Origin: an uncultured Bacteroidota bacterium
GTDB lineage: Bacteria; Bacteroidota; Bacteroidia; Chitinophagales; Chitinophagaceae
Reading direction: 5' to 3'
Length of the DNA: 6,425 nucleotides
NCBI GenBank assembly: GCA_903835145.1
Contig: CAILMA010000491.1
Location: 1 to 6,425, forward strand
Shown: piece by piece, positions 6,377 through 6,425 of the stretch
How the letters are laid out: each line of letters begins with the position of its first letter
Numbering within the stretch: position 1 is the stretch's first letter
Made by a program: the position numbers and the translations under genes
Notes under the pieces: generated by a model
Told to the model about the DNA's origin: nothing
What the model saw: the letters and a program-made list of their open reading frames with translations, nothing else
Database searches by the model: none

Positions 6377-6425
6377 ATGGCAAAAGCTGTTATTATATCT
6401 GTCAAAGAGACATCCGAGGAACTTA
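6377..6425 (+). CDS. start of an unidentified gene (3' truncated by window edge)
   Basis: An ATG at 6377 opens a frame of 16 codons, MAKAVIISVKETSEEL, that runs off the window. The short leader, a TAnnTTTG element 25 nt upstream and the preceding terminator all fit a real gene start. I do not recognise the protein with confidence. The beginning M-A-K-x-(I/V)-x-I-x-V-K-E-(S/T)-x-E-E-L loosely recalls the N-termini of small helix-turn-helix or IS630-type transposase proteins in Bacteroidota, but 16 residues cannot settle it. Confidence 0.5.
   Translation, partial: MAKAVIISVKETSEEL

Overview
This window looks like chromosomal DNA from a member of the Bacteroidota, probably the Chitinophagales/Sphingobacteriia side. 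Four things point there. One large protein carries a C-terminal type IX secretion (T9SS type A) sorting domain. The starts lack Shine-Dalgarno sequences and have A/T-rich leaders. Exact matches to the Bacteroidota -7 promoter element TAnnTTTG stand before three genes. The P5C dehydrogenase and D-Ala-D-Ala ligase have sequence styles typical of the phylum. The genus assignment is inference.

Layout. Bases 2-133 (+) are the 3' end of a transposase-like gene, probably IS66-type, cut by the window edge. From 4282 down to 216 (-) runs a tight four-gene unit: D-alanine--D-alanine ligase (ddl), a membrane-anchored protein with three PASTA domains, a 622-aa T9SS-exported protein, and a small single-domain rhodanese. 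Spacings are 29 nt, a 4-nt GTGA overlap, and 4 nt, so one transcript is likely. Bases 4283-4618 are a divergent intergenic region with a -7 element for each direction, a 10-bp direct repeat and a short dyad. Bases 4619-6253 (+) encode L-glutamate-gamma-semialdehyde (1-pyrroline-5-carboxylate) dehydrogenase, pruA. A strong rho-independent terminator follows at 6278-6312. Next come an 11-G tract, another TAnnTTTG element and the first 16 codons of an unidentified gene cut by the right edge.

How the genes work together. Ddl makes the D-Ala-D-Ala dipeptide for peptidoglycan precursors. PASTA domains are known in other proteins to bind peptidoglycan or muropeptides, so the first two genes form a plausible cell-wall pair. 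The T9SS cargo is translationally coupled to the PASTA gene, which suggests an envelope or surface link, but its function is unknown. The rhodanese is a cytosolic sulfurtransferase-type protein with an intact active-site loop and no clear link to the wall. PruA is an independent catabolic gene (second step of proline to glutamate). Most of the window is ordinary core genome. The points most worth a second look are the ddl-PASTA-T9SS coupling and the poly-G tract lying between possible -33 and -7 elements at the right edge. I did not find convincing evidence of a wholly new system.
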